Positions 46,950 to 55,774 of a stretch of 64,000 nt of DNA are shown piece after piece (position 1 is the stretch's first letter; each line of letters opens with the position of its first letter). This stretch comes from Nannocystis sp. (GTDB taxonomy: Bacteria > Myxococcota_A > Polyangia > Nannocystales > Nannocystaceae). The notes under the pieces were generated by a model. That model had not been told where the DNA came from. It worked only from the letters and a program-made list of their open reading frames with translations, and ran no database searches. Where the stretch lies: NCBI RefSeq assembly GCF_016714285.1, contig NZ_JADJNN010000010.1, positions 1 to 64,000 of the forward strand, written 5' to 3'. A program made the translations under genes and the position numbers.

Positions 46950-47718
46950 AGCTGTCGAGCTGGCGGCGGTGGTGGGCCTCGGCCTCGGCGTGCTGTTGCT
47001 TGACGCGCAGGTCGGCCTCGGCGGCGACGAGCTCCTGGTGGGCGATGTCCATGCGCTCGCGTTGGCGCAGCTCGTGGGTGACCACATTGTGGCGCGCGGT
47101 CTCCTCGGTGAGCTTGCGGATGCCCTCGGCGTCGAAGAGGTTGTTGGGGTCGAGCGCCGTGAGGGGTGTGTGCTCGATGCGGTCGATCGCCACGTCGTCG
47201 AGGACGAAGCCCTGCAGGTCCTGGCCGATCACGGCCAGGACCTCGTCGCGGAACAGGTCGCGGCGGCGGTGCAGCTCCGCGAAGTCCATGGCACGCGCGA
47301 CCGTCTCGATCGCGTCGGTGAACTTGGCCGCGAACAGCTCGTGCAGCACCGCGGGATCAGAGGCGCGCGCGCAGCCGACGGACTGGCTGACCTTCAGCAC
47401 GTCCTCGATGGTCTGGTTGATGCGGACCAGGAAGGTGGCCCGGAGGTCGGCGCGGATGCTGTCGCGACACACGACCCCCTGGGCGCCGGAGCGCTCGACG
47501 ACGATCGCCTGGATGCCCAGCGCGATGTGTTCGGCGTGGTGCAGCAGTGGCAGGACCAGGGCGCCGGTGAAGCTGACCCGGGCCTCGCGCGCGCCGCTGA
47601 TGATGAGGGCGCTGCCGCGGTCGACCCGCTGGTACAGCCGCGTCAGCGCGACGAGCACGCCGACGATCACCAGCAGCATCGCGCCCGCGACGATTGCGAT
47701 CAGGCCGAGGTCTCCCAT
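46921..47718 (-). CDS. Short SPFH (flotillin/stomatin-like) membrane protein
   Basis: A 265-residue protein with an N-terminal membrane anchor (about 6-25) and an SPFH/Band 7 domain of the flotillin subgroup (ALIISGAREARVSFTGALVLPLLH, RADLRATFLVRINQT, LDPNNLFDAEGIRKLTEETA). Flotillins are usually 450-700 residues; here the coiled-coil region ends after about 40 residues with RQLDSFTAPRPAGK. The stop overlaps the convergent lipoprotein gene. Either a true short SPFH form or a truncated flotillin. Confidence 0.78.
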   Translation of the reverse strand: MGDLGLIAIVAGAMLLVIVGVLVALTRLYQRVDRGSALIISGAREARVSFTGALVLPLLHHAEHIALGIQAIVVERSGAQGVVCRDSIRADLRATFLVRINQTIEDVLKVSQSVGCARASDPAVLHELFAAKFTDAIETVARAMDFAELHRRRDLFRDEVLAVIGQDLQGFVLDDVAIDRIEHTPLTALDPNNLFDAEGIRKLTEETARHNVVTHELRQRERMDIAHQELVAAEADLRVKQQHAEAEAHHRRQLDSFTAPRPAGK

Positions 47719-47853
47719 GCCTCGGCATCGTACCCGAGTCGCGGCTCGTTCAGGTGGCCGCTTCGCTGGCGAGCAGCGGCGCGTCGCTGCGCGCGACCAC
47801 GACATGGAAGCATCGCCATCACGTCGCTGCCCTGGTGCCCGGCGAGGCCGGGG

Positions 47854-48378
47854 CTATCCGCGGAGGGTCGCCAGGTACTCGCTGAGCTGGGTGAAGGTGC
47901 CGCCGAAGCCGCCCTGCATCGACCGGTGCCCGTCGCGGAAGGTCCTGCGTTCGTCCGCGCTGGCGTTGATGGGCTCGCCTCGCAGGGTGATGGTGGTGAT
48001 GCCCTGATGCTCGCTGAACGTCAGGGTGCTCCTGACCTCGAGCGGCCAGGTCGCGCTGCCGGGGTGGCGGGTCAGGTTGCCAGCTGCGTCGGAGAAGGAG
48101 CTGACAAAGACGATCCGCGAGGGCGGCGAGATCTCGTCGTAGACGAACTTGCCCCACATCTCGTGGCCCTGCGGGGAGCGCATCGAGTAGTGAAACACGC
48201 CGCCGGGGCGCAGGTCGAGGCGGGCCACGCCCAGGGTGAAGCCCTTGGGGCCCCACCAGCGGGCCAGGTGCTCGGCCTCCGTCCACACCTTGAACACGAG
48301 CGCGCGCGGTGCGGCGAACTCACGCGAGATCACAAATTCGTCGAGTGCGTCAGAGTTGTTTTGGATCTTTGCGTTCAT
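47854..48378 (-). CDS. SRPBCC/AHSA1 family protein
   Basis: A 174-residue START-like (AHSA1/CalC) protein: EFAAPRALVFKVWTEAEHLARWWGP is the family N terminus and GITTITLRGEPINAS with the C-terminal helix closes the fold. It binds a hydrophobic ligand or partner; enzyme role not claimed. It follows ArsR with a one-base gap and is in an ArsR-AHSA1 operon, a very common pairing. ATG 48378 has GGAAGAAG upstream, which overlaps the ArsR stop. Confidence 0.88.
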   Translation of the reverse strand: MNAKIQNNSDALDEFVISREFAAPRALVFKVWTEAEHLARWWGPKGFTLGVARLDLRPGGVFHYSMRSPQGHEMWGKFVYDEISPPSRIVFVSSFSDAAGNLTRHPGSATWPLEVRSTLTFSEHQGITTITLRGEPINASADERRTFRDGHRSMQGGFGGTFTQLSEYLATLRG

Positions 48379-48379
48379 G

Positions 48380-48709
48380 TCACTTCTTCCCTTGAAGGTC
48401 GCGCAAATAGTCGTCCAGACGATCGAATCTCTGCTCCCAGAGGTGTCGGTAATGTTCGGTCCACTCGCTGACATCCTGGAGCGGCGCCGCGACCAGCCGG
48501 CACGGCCGCCGCTGCGCGTCGCGCCCGCGGGCGATCAGGCCGGCGCGCTGCAGCACCCGGAGGTGCTTCGAGATCGCCGGCAGGCTCATCGCAAACGGCT
48601 CCGCCAGCTCCGAGACCGAGGCCTCGCCCAGCGCGAGCCGGGCGAGGATCGCCCGTCGCGTGGGGTCCGCGAGGGCCGCGAAGGTGGTGTTGAGGCGAGC
48701 GGGCTGCAT
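48380..48709 (-). CDS. ArsR family transcriptional repressor
   Basis: A 109-residue winged-helix repressor: FAALADPTRRAILARLALGEASVSE is the family start and ISKHLRVLQRAGLIARGR the recognition helix. No metal-binding Cys pair is present (no ELCVC motif), so the inducer is not an arsenic/cadmium-type ion by this criterion. The first gene of the AHSA1 operon. The palindromic sites at 48720-48773 just upstream are likely operators. Confidence 0.9.
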   Translation of the reverse strand: MQPARLNTTFAALADPTRRAILARLALGEASVSELAEPFAMSLPAISKHLRVLQRAGLIARGRDAQRRPCRLVAAPLQDVSEWTEHYRHLWEQRFDRLDDYLRDLQGKK

Positions 48710-48719
48710 CTGCTTTGTG

Positions 48720-48775
48720 AACCAGTTGGTTTCGTAACCGATCGGTTTAGTACAGCCGACAGAGGCCTCTGTCAA
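48720..48775 (-). promoter_or_regulatory. Promoter and operators of the arsR-AHSA1 operon
   Basis: On the minus strand there is a perfect -35 (TTGACA, 48770-48775), a 17-bp spacer and a -10 TACTAA (48747-48752). Three perfect palindromes overlap it: 48758-48773 (16 bp) between the elements, and two AACC-N4-GGTT sites at 48736-48747 and 48720-48731, 16 bp apart, over and after the start of transcription. This layout fits a self-repressed ArsR promoter. Confidence 0.72.
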
Positions 48776-48949
48776 GCTCCTTGCGAGCGATCGGGCTTGC
48801 GGCGCTGTCGGTGATCGGACAGCTGTCCTGTGCGTCGAGTGCGCGCATGACGAGGGGCGCCGTGTCCCTCCGAGGGGTTGCCGCCGCGAGCGTTCATCTG
48901 CGACTGTGGTTCGTCCGTGGCGTACGACCCTCCAGGCCTGATCGAGCGG

Positions 48950-50269
48950 ATGATCCCGGCGACGCTGCTGGCGAACCACGAGACCAGGCTCCGCGCCAGG
49001 ACTCTGGTGGTGGGTTCGCTCGGCCTGACGGTGTGCGCGCTGGTCATCAACGTGGTGCGAATGGTGACCGCGCCGCCCGACCTGAACCTCGTGATCACCT
49101 TCATGACGGTGCTGGCGCTGGGGCTGCTGCCGTACTTGCAATACAAGACCGGCTCCTATCGCATCCCGGCCGGGCTTATCACCGCGTTCCTGCTGGTGAC
49201 GTTGCCGACCTATATCATCTTGCTCGGGGTGTTCCCGGCGCCGGCGTTGCTGGTCTATCCCATCGTCCCGCTGCTGGCTGCGTTCTTCCTCGGGCCGGTG
49301 GTCGGTCTGCTGAGCGCGGCGGCGCTTGCGGGCGCGACGCTGGTGCTCGGGTCGCTGCTGCCGAACCCCGACCCCGAGCTGCTGGCGACGCTGTCTCGCA
49401 CCTTCATTGTGGTGGGTGCGCTGGCGACCTTCATGAGCGCGTACCTGGCGTGGGTCTACGAGGGCGCGCGCAAGCAGGCCGAGGCGGAGCTGCGCGCGTT
49501 GAACGTCGCGCTCGAGGATGCGAGGCAGGTGGCCGACGCGGCGAATCGCAGCAAGACGGAGTTCCTGCGCCACGTCAGCCACGAGCTGCGCACGCCCTTG
49601 AACAGTATCCTCGGCCACGGCGAGCTGCTGCGCGAGGAGCTCGCCGAAACCGGGCAGGACTCGCTCGTCGCCGACGTGACGCGGATCAGCGACGCCGGTG
49701 AGCACCTCCTGGCCCTGATCAATGAGCTGCTCGACATCTCGCGGATCGAGGCCGGCGCGGTCGATCTGGATATCACCGAGATCGACCTCCAGGATATGTT
49801 GACAAAGGTCGCTGATACGATGCGGCCGCTCGCCAGCGCCCAGCACACCGAGCTGAAGCTCGCGGTCGCGGGCCCGCTGCCGCCGGTGGCGAGCGACGCC
49901 CGCCGACTGCGACAGGTGCTGCTCAACCTGGTGAGCAATGCCTGCAAGTTCACCGAGCGCGGGGAGATCACGCTCGGCGCTGCGGTGGTCGGCCCGGTCG
50001 GCTCGGTCGGCTCGGTCCATCTGTGGGTCCGCGACACGGGGATCGGCATGACGCCGGAGCAGCTGGCGCAGATCTTTGAGCCCTTCGTCCAGGTCGATAG
50101 CTCGCTCGAGCGGCGCGAGAAGGGCTCGGGGCTCGGCCTCTCCATCGCGCGTCGACTGGTCGAGCTCCTCGGGGGCCGGATCGCGGTGACCAGCGAGTAC
50201 GGGCGCGGCACGGAGTTCGGCGTGTGGCTCCCGCTGCGAGCCGTCGCCGATGCGGCGCTTGACCGGTGA
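48950..50269 (+). CDS. Membrane sensor histidine kinase
   Basis: A 439-residue kinase with about six hydrophobic membrane segments (roughly residues 18-175, multi-pass sensor without a large periplasmic loop), a coiled-coil linker, a DHp helix FLRHVSHELRTPLNSILG with the phosphoacceptor His, and a HATPase_c domain with NLVSNACKFT, DTGIGM and GSGLGLSIAR. Two or more starts are open in frame (ATG 48950, GTG 48917, and an upstream TTG); I use the ATG. No response regulator is adjacent, so it is an orphan kinase. Confidence 0.85.
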   Translation: MIPATLLANHETRLRARTLVVGSLGLTVCALVINVVRMVTAPPDLNLVITFMTVLALGLLPYLQYKTGSYRIPAGLITAFLLVTLPTYIILLGVFPAPALLVYPIVPLLAAFFLGPVVGLLSAAALAGATLVLGSLLPNPDPELLATLSRTFIVVGALATFMSAYLAWVYEGARKQAEAELRALNVALEDARQVADAANRSKTEFLRHVSHELRTPLNSILGHGELLREELAETGQDSLVADVTRISDAGEHLLALINELLDISRIEAGAVDLDITEIDLQDMLTKVADTMRPLASAQHTELKLAVAGPLPPVASDARRLRQVLLNLVSNACKFTERGEITLGAAVVGPVGSVGSVHLWVRDTGIGMTPEQLAQIFEPFVQVDSSLERREKGSGLGLSIARRLVELLGGRIAVTSEYGRGTEFGVWLPLRAVADAALDR

Positions 50270-50408
50270 TTCGCGGCCAGCGGCCGATGAATATCTTGCA
50301 CCGCAACGCAGCTCGTGCGCCTCGCAGTCGTCGCGGGCGTGCTCAGGCTCTCGTCGACCGGAGGGCGGGCGCCGGTGCGCCGCGGCGTTTCGGGTTTATG
50401 GTCCCGGC

Positions 50409-50777
50409 ATGCGTTCTGCCATCATCTGGATCGACAGCAAGACCGCCAAGGTCTTCGAGGTCTCGGGCGAAGAAGTCCGGGGTCAGGTATTTCACCGAGA
50501 CGAGCCCGAGAAGCACATCCACTCCCATACCCCGCGACAGGGCCAGTTCGAGGAGCACTTCTTTCATGAGGTCGCCCAGCACCTCGCTGGCATGAAGCGA
50601 CTGCTCGTGCTCGGGCCGGGCGTCGCCAAGGACCAGTTCGTCCATCACCTCCAGCAGCACCACCACGAGGGGCTGGCCCGCACCGTGGTGGGCGTCGAAG
50701 CCTCGGACCACCCGAGCGACGCGCAGCTGGTCGCGTATGCCCGCAAGCACTTCCCGGTGCCGCACGCGCAGGTCTGA
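50409..50777 (+). CDS. eRF1-domain-like translational machinery protein
   Basis: A 122-residue protein of the eRF1/Pelota C-domain-related group. The N-terminal strand pair MRSAIIWIDSKTAKVFEVSG, the phosphoacid-like middle KRLLVLGPGVAKDQFVHHLQQH and the end DHPSDAQLVAYARKHF match the family. Such small proteins are annotated as translational machinery proteins or ribosome-associated factors; the role is not established. The His-rich stretch EKHIHSHTPRQGQ is typical for the group. Stand-alone, followed by a terminator. Confidence 0.8.
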   Translation: MRSAIIWIDSKTAKVFEVSGEEVRGQVFHRDEPEKHIHSHTPRQGQFEEHFFHEVAQHLAGMKRLLVLGPGVAKDQFVHHLQQHHHEGLARTVVGVEASDHPSDAQLVAYARKHFPVPHAQV

Positions 50778-50790
50778 GGGGCGCGACGCT

Positions 50791-50814
50791 GGCGAGCACG
50801 AGGTCGTGCTCGCC
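50791..50814. terminator. Hairpin between convergent genes
   Basis: A perfect 9-bp inverted repeat (50791-50799 with 50806-50814, 6-nt loop) 14 bases after the stop of the eRF1-like gene and 14 bases from the stop of the convergent lipoprotein gene, a likely bidirectional terminator. No U tract. Confidence 0.65.
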
Positions 50815-50827
50815 GCGGCCGCAAGCG

Positions 50828-51340
50828 TCAGGGGCCCGCGCGCTCGACCGTGGCGACGAGGGTGCTGGCGCCGACGTCGACGGTGACGCTCACCGGGAAG
50901 CCATCACGGGCGGCGAACACCGTGGTCACGGCGTCGTCGTCGAGGACCCGGTCGACGGTGAAGCCGTGGCTGGTCATGCCGGCCGACAGCGCCGCCACCG
51001 AGGCCTTGCTGTGCGCCTGGCCGAGGCTGTACTCGAGCGTGAAAACGATGCTGCCCGGCCCGCTCTCGCGCTTCCAGCTGCTGCGTCTGGCCTCGCGATA
51101 GATGCCGCCGAGAAGAGCCTGGAGGGCGCGATCGACCGCCACCACGTCGGTGTCGTCGATCTCCCCGGCCGTCGCTGCGCCGGTCGAGGGACTCGTGGTG
51201 GCGGCGGTGGCGGCGGTGGTGGTTTGCGTGGTGGTATCGTCGCCGTCGTGGCAGGCCTTCGCCCGCGTGGAGGCGCATGCCACCAGCAGGACGAGCGCGA
51301 GCGGGTGCAGGTGTCGACTCATTCGCGGGTGTGAGGCCAT
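50828..51340 (-). CDS. Small lipoprotein in an operon with a SIMPL protein
   Basis: A 170-residue lipoprotein. Signal sequence with lipobox LVAC (Cys22), a Thr/Ala linker (about 30-65), then an alpha/beta domain of about 100 residues with no family I recognise. The ATG at 51340 has GGGAGAG upstream. It follows the SIMPL gene by nine bases and is cotranscribed. Confidence 0.75.
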   Translation of the reverse strand: MASHPRMSRHLHPLALVLLVACASTRAKACHDGDDTTTQTTTAATAATTSPSTGAATAGEIDDTDVVAVDRALQALLGGIYREARRSSWKRESGPGSIVFTLEYSLGQAHSKASVAALSAGMTSHGFTVDRVLDDDAVTTVFAARDGFPVSVTVDVGASTLVATVERAGP

Positions 51341-51349
51341 GATCTCTCC

Positions 51350-51988
51350 CTACGTCCTGGTCTGGAACACGATCCGGACGCGCTCGTGTACCTCGAGCTC
51401 GCCGGGCATGATCGGTGTGCTCGCGCTCGCCACCTTGCGGACGAGCTCGGTCGCCTGCGGCGCTTCGCTGTCGAAGATCTGGACCTCGAGCGGCCCGATC
51501 AGGTCGACCTTGAGCACCTGGGCCACCAGTTGGATGCGCTCCAGCGCGTCGCTGGTGGCCAGCTGCAGCGCCTTCTTCCGCAGCTCGCCGTCGTCCCGCA
51601 GCCCGAACGAGACGCCGGTGCCCTCGTTCGCGCCGGCGCTGACGCCGGCGTCGAAGACCTCGGCCGCCTTGTCGATCGGCGCCCGCACGACGACGCTGTT
51701 GCTCGCGCGGTATCCGACGAGGACGTTCTTCTTGCCCGGCTCGTCCCACTCGTAGACCGGCTCGAGCGAGAGCGCGGCGGTGTGGATCGCGGCGTCGTCG
51801 ATGCCGACGGCCCTGATCGCGGCGATGATCTGGGTCGCGACCTCGGCGTTGTGTGCGGTCGCCTCGCCGGCGGTCTTGGCCTGCGAGCTGGCGCCGAGGC
51901 GCACGCTGGCGATGTCCGGGCGCGCGGTGACGCTGCCATCGCCGGTGACCGAGAGCGTGCCGAGGTGTTGCTTGTGTTCTTTGCTCAT
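51350..51988 (-). CDS. SIMPL domain (DUF541) protein
   Basis: A 212-residue SIMPL/DUF541 protein: LSVTGDGSVTARPDIASVRLG is the diagnostic start, and NVLVGYRASNSVVV and APQATELVRKV lie in the conserved core. E. coli YggE-type members are linked to oxidative stress defence; the molecular role is unknown. No signal peptide is visible here, so it is probably cytoplasmic, unlike many family members. No clear ribosome site before ATG 51988. Operon with the lipoprotein downstream. Confidence 0.85.
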   Translation of the reverse strand: MSKEHKQHLGTLSVTGDGSVTARPDIASVRLGASSQAKTAGEATAHNAEVATQIIAAIRAVGIDDAAIHTAALSLEPVYEWDEPGKKNVLVGYRASNSVVVRAPIDKAAEVFDAGVSAGANEGTGVSFGLRDDGELRKKALQLATSDALERIQLVAQVLKVDLIGPLEVQIFDSEAPQATELVRKVASASTPIMPGELEVHERVRIVFQTRT

Positions 51989-52032
51989 GGAGGACTCATA
52001 GCAAGGCCCATGCCACGCACGGGGCGGTGCGA

Positions 52033-53193
52033 TTATAGCTCCTCGTCGCCGAGCTCGATCGCCAGCGAGAGCGCGCTCGCCTCGCGATACCTGATCGTGA
52101 CGCCGCGCGCCGTCTGTCGTTGGGCCCACTCGTGGAAGCCGAGCAGCGCCTCGCGTCGCTCTTCAGCCCCGGCCGCGTCGGGCTTCACCAGCTTGTACGC
52201 CGCCTCGGGGAATGTACACACGACCGTGTATTGAGTGACGCCGCGGGCGACGGCCAGGCGCTCGAGCGTCTCGCGGTCCGGATTGGCGTGCTTGCCGTTG
52301 GCCGAGATGACGTAGGTGTCCGCGGTGACGCGTTGCAGCAGCTCCTCGCTGTTGTTGCGGCAGCTCCCGTGGTGGGGGAGCTTGAACACGTCGATGTGCA
52401 TCGTCCCGCCGGGTGGCAGCTTGCCGGCGGCCTCGAGGCCCGCGAGGATATGGTCGCCGCGGGCGTCACCGGCGAGGAGCATGCTGCGACCGCGGCACTC
52501 GGCGAGCAGCACGATGCTGGCGAGGTTCGGCCGGCTGGTGTCGGGGGTCGCCGCGACCTGCCCGTGCGCGCTCGCCTGCTTGCCCAGGGTCGCGTCCCAT
52601 TCGCGGCGAAAGTCGTCGAGCTGCTGGCGCGCCGGGCCGAGCACGGTGAGGGTGAGGCCGTCGCCGCAGGGGACCTGGACCCCGCCGTCGTCGGCCCGGG
52701 CCACGAGGTCGGCGAACTCCGCGTTGATCGCCATGCCGAGGGCGACGGCGTCGTCGTGGAGCTTGCGGCCCTCGCTGGCGCTGGCGACCACGTCGGCGCT
52801 GGTCTCGGCCTCCGAAAGGCGGTTGACGAAGTCGATCGCCCGGCGCACCTGCTGCTCGCCGAGCACGCCGTCGAAGCTGTTGTGCCACAGCTCCTTGATC
52901 ACCAGCGGGGGCTCGGCCCCGGCGGCGCGGAGCTCGAGCAAGCGGCCGGTCAGCGCGACGACGCCGGCGATATGGTCGCTGTCGACGTGGGTGACCACCA
53001 GGAGCTCGACCGGCAGCGGCGCGTCGGCGGGGAACGCGGAGCGCAGCGCGAGCAGCCGCGGCAACAGGGCGGCGTCGCAGGTGGAACGGGGCCCGCCGTC
53101 GATCACCACGAGGCGCGGCTGCCTGGCGGTCCCGTATAGCAGCAGCAGGCAATCTCCCTCGCTCGCGTCGAGCGCCTCGAGTGTAAACAGCAT
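52033..53193 (-). CDS. ComEC/Rec2-type metallo-beta-lactamase-fold hydrolase
   Basis: A 386-residue MBL-fold protein without membrane segments. The metal motif HVDSDH at 69-74 (HxDxDH, the DH pair of MBL), the ligand in LLLAGDARGDH and the LPHHGS motif (family of ComEC/Rec2 competence proteins and phosphodiesterase-like hydrolases) are all present. It is the third gene of the operon: the S8 protease gene ends 19 bases upstream. Likely a nuclease or phosphodiesterase effector; exact substrate unknown. Confidence 0.88.
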   Translation of the reverse strand: MLFTLEALDASEGDCLLLLYGTARQPRLVVIDGGPRSTCDAALLPRLLALRSAFPADAPLPVELLVVTHVDSDHIAGVVALTGRLLELRAAGAEPPLVIKELWHNSFDGVLGEQQVRRAIDFVNRLSEAETSADVVASASEGRKLHDDAVALGMAINAEFADLVARADDGGVQVPCGDGLTLTVLGPARQQLDDFRREWDATLGKQASAHGQVAATPDTSRPNLASIVLLAECRGRSMLLAGDARGDHILAGLEAAGKLPPGGTMHIDVFKLPHHGSCRNNSEELLQRVTADTYVISANGKHANPDRETLERLAVARGVTQYTVVCTFPEAAYKLVKPDAAGAEERREALLGFHEWAQRQTARGVTIRYREASALSLAIELGDEEL

Positions 53194-53212
53194 GGTGTCG
53201 TCGCCTCGCCTT

Positions 53213-55219
53213 TCAGATGGACTCGAGCGCGTGCAGGATATCGAGGAGGCCGGCGCCCTGGAAGTAGCGCTCGCGCTCGAGGTCGACGGCGGCCGCGCAC
53301 AAGATCCGCTTGATCTCCGCCGGACGGCCGGCGAACTCCGGGTGGCGTGACAGCAGCAGCGCGGCGGCCCCGCTCACGTGCGGCGCGGCCATGCTGGTGC
53401 CGTCCATCGCCTCCTCGCGGTTACCGGGCACCGTCGAGATCACCTTCTCGCCCGGGGCGACCAGGTCGGGCTTTTGGCGGCCGTCGCCGGTCGGTCCGCG
53501 GCTCGAGAAGTAGCTCACCCCGAAGCCGTGCGGGTCGCGTCGGTGGGTCGCTCCCACCGTGATCACCGAGGCGGCGTTGCCGGGGTCGGTGATGCTGATG
53601 CTACGATAACCCTCGTCGAGCTCGCCGTCGGTCGTCAGATAGCGCGCTCGCCCCTGGTTGCCCGCGGCGGCCACCGTGACGACGCCGCTGGCGACCACGC
53701 GCTCGCACTCCTCGCACACGGGCGTGCGTCCGCAGGCGTAGTTGGCCGCGTGGTGCAGCAGCGACAGGCTGAGGTTGACCCCGACGATCTCCAGGTGCTC
53801 GCGTCGCGCGTTGATCGCACGGATGAACTGCAGGGCGGCGATGACGGCGAATTCATTGCACTTGCCGTCGTCGTCGGCGACGCGGATATCGTAGAGCTCG
53901 ACCTCCGGGGCAATACCGGTGCGCGGCTGCTCGTGCTGCGGCGAGAGCAGCGAGGGCGAGAGGTCGTCGTCGGGGCTGTCCTCGGGCCGCCAATCCGCGG
54001 CGAGGATCCCCGCGACGTGCGTCCCGTGGCGGTTCGTCGGCGGCCGGTAGCCGTCCGCGGTGTGTGGGACCCGCAGGCGATCCTCCCATTCATCCCAGTC
54101 GATGCCGTGGAGCGTCGACAGCGGCACCGCGGCTGCCTGGACCGCGCCGCCGCTGGCCCGGAACGCGCCGGCGATGCCGCCGAGCGTCTCCATCGTATGT
54201 TCGCTCAGCAGCGCGCGGGCGCGGGAGAAGTCGTAGGTGGCCAGCACGCGCGTGCCGGTGGTCCAGTCGCGCAGCACCTCGCCATTCGGGTCGCGGCGGC
54301 GAAATGCCAGGTGGGTCGCGTCGATCCCGCTATCGACGACCGCCCAGCGGACGCCCGCGCCGCGGACCCCGAAGACCTTCCGCGCCGCGTCGGCCTTGAC
54401 CACGGCGGTCGAGTAGAACATCGCCAGCATGCCCTCACGGTTGCGGTTCACCCGCCACAGGCTCGCCTGCGGCCCGGGTGCGACGGGCATGCCCGTGAAC
54501 AGCGCGAAGAAGGCGGTCAGCACCTCTTCCGAGCTCCCGCGGATCGCCCTGAGCTCGGCCGTCATCGCGTCCGCGGTGCCGGTCGTCAGCGGCGTGGCCC
54601 CGTCGGCCCGGGCGGCGTCCAGGCGCGCGAGCGTGCCGGCGACCTCGACGAGCCACACCAGGTCGCCGGTGATGTGGCGCGCGCGATGCTCCTGGACGGT
54701 GAGCTCGCGGCCGCTGTCGAGCGCGATCGGCAGCCTCGGTGCGCCCGCTGGTTTGCCGAGCGCGTCGAGCTCGCTGAGCAGCGCGGCGCGCAGGTGGGGC
54801 TGGGTCGCGGGGTCACGCCAGAGCGCGACGAGCTCGCCGTGGGGCGGCCCGCTTACTGGCTCGATCAGGTATTCGTGCCACCACCGACTCAGCGGGAGCG
54901 CGGCCCACACCAACTCGGCGAGGGTGAGGCTGGCGGCGACCGTGCTCTGGGTGACAGCGATGGTCGCGACGCGGGCAGGCTCGCTGCCATCGGCGCGCCG
55001 CGGACCACCGCGTAGCTGGGCGTACAGCGCCCCCGCGAGGGCGACGGCGCCGCTCTGCCAATTCGGCGTGAGCAGGAGATCCAGCGCCCCGCTGCGCAGG
55101 CCGTAAGCGATCCACACATCCGGCAGCACCGGCGAGTCCTGCGTGAAGCGGGTGCTGCGGAGCGCCCGCTGGATCATCCGTTCCAGGGCGATGCTGGCGG
55201 CGTGGATCGTCTCGTCCAT
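53213..55219 (-). CDS. Intracellular subtilisin-like (S8) serine protease with long N-terminal domain
   Basis: A 668-residue S8 peptidase. Catalytic triad: Asp296 (WAVVDSGID), His398 (NRHGTHVAGI), Ser609 (GTSMAAPHV), with oxyanion Asn521 (AAGNQG). There is no signal peptide and no I9 propeptide; instead residues 1-280 form an unassigned helical domain. Between Asp and His there is a large insertion (roughly 300-395), and the segment 495-510 has two CxxC-like Cys pairs (ACGRTPVCEEC). Cytoplasmic location fits an effector role. Middle gene of a tight operon, nine bases after the beta-sandwich gene and 19 before the MBL gene. Confidence 0.9.
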   Translation of the reverse strand: MDETIHAASIALERMIQRALRSTRFTQDSPVLPDVWIAYGLRSGALDLLLTPNWQSGAVALAGALYAQLRGGPRRADGSEPARVATIAVTQSTVAASLTLAELVWAALPLSRWWHEYLIEPVSGPPHGELVALWRDPATQPHLRAALLSELDALGKPAGAPRLPIALDSGRELTVQEHRARHITGDLVWLVEVAGTLARLDAARADGATPLTTGTADAMTAELRAIRGSSEEVLTAFFALFTGMPVAPGPQASLWRVNRNREGMLAMFYSTAVVKADAARKVFGVRGAGVRWAVVDSGIDATHLAFRRRDPNGEVLRDWTTGTRVLATYDFSRARALLSEHTMETLGGIAGAFRASGGAVQAAAVPLSTLHGIDWDEWEDRLRVPHTADGYRPPTNRHGTHVAGILAADWRPEDSPDDDLSPSLLSPQHEQPRTGIAPEVELYDIRVADDDGKCNEFAVIAALQFIRAINARREHLEIVGVNLSLSLLHHAANYACGRTPVCEECERVVASGVVTVAAAGNQGRARYLTTDGELDEGYRSISITDPGNAASVITVGATHRRDPHGFGVSYFSSRGPTGDGRQKPDLVAPGEKVISTVPGNREEAMDGTSMAAPHVSGAAALLLSRHPEFAGRPAEIKRILCAAAVDLERERYFQGAGLLDILHALESI

Positions 55220-55228
55220 CGTGGATCG

Positions 55229-55774
55229 CTATTGCGGGCCGCCGACGCCGAAGGGCCAGAAGCCGCGATCGAGGTATGTGCCGACGTCGTGCCAGTCGGC
55301 GCGGAACAGGAAGGTGTTACCGAGGTAATTGCTGGGCTCGGTTTCCGAGGGCACCCGCAGCTGGAAGTTGAGCGACGCGGTCGCGCCCGCGGCGATCTGC
55401 AGCCCCGCGAACGCCGGCTCGGTGAGCCGCGGAAACCGGGGATCGACGGCCTGCACGGCCATTCCAGGGTCGGCGATGAAGTTGGCCGGGCCGACGAACG
55501 CGTGGGCGAACAGACAGACTTCATCGCTGGCCGAAGGGTTGGCGATCCCGACGGTGTAGTCGATGATACCGCCGGCGCTGGTCGAGCTGCTCCAGCCCTG
55601 CCAGGTGATCATCGGCAGCGGCGCGGCGACGGGCAACCCGGCGCGGCGGACCGCCAGGCGCGCAGCAAGAGCGCCGGCATCGAGGCCGGTGAAGCGCCGG
55701 TTCGTGCCCTGCATGCGCTTGCGGTGGAGGTCGATGTCGGCGACGAACTTCTGGATGTCGATGGTGGCTGGCAT
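55229..55774 (-). CDS. Beta-sandwich (CARDB/Ig-like) protein heading the S8-MBL operon
   Basis: A 181-residue protein with no signal peptide. A helical start (1-40) precedes an Ig-like beta-sandwich: MITWQGWSSS, YTVGIANPSASDEVCLFAHAFVGP, IAAGATASLNFQLRVPSETEP. This looks like CARDB or related modules, but I cannot name the family. It is the first gene of the three-gene operon and may be a recognition or substrate component for the protease. ATG 55774 has AGGGA upstream. Confidence 0.6.
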   Translation of the reverse strand: MPATIDIQKFVADIDLHRKRMQGTNRRFTGLDAGALAARLAVRRAGLPVAAPLPMITWQGWSSSTSAGGIIDYTVGIANPSASDEVCLFAHAFVGPANFIADPGMAVQAVDPRFPRLTEPAFAGLQIAAGATASLNFQLRVPSETEPSNYLGNTFLFRADWHDVGTYLDRGFWPFGVGGPQ

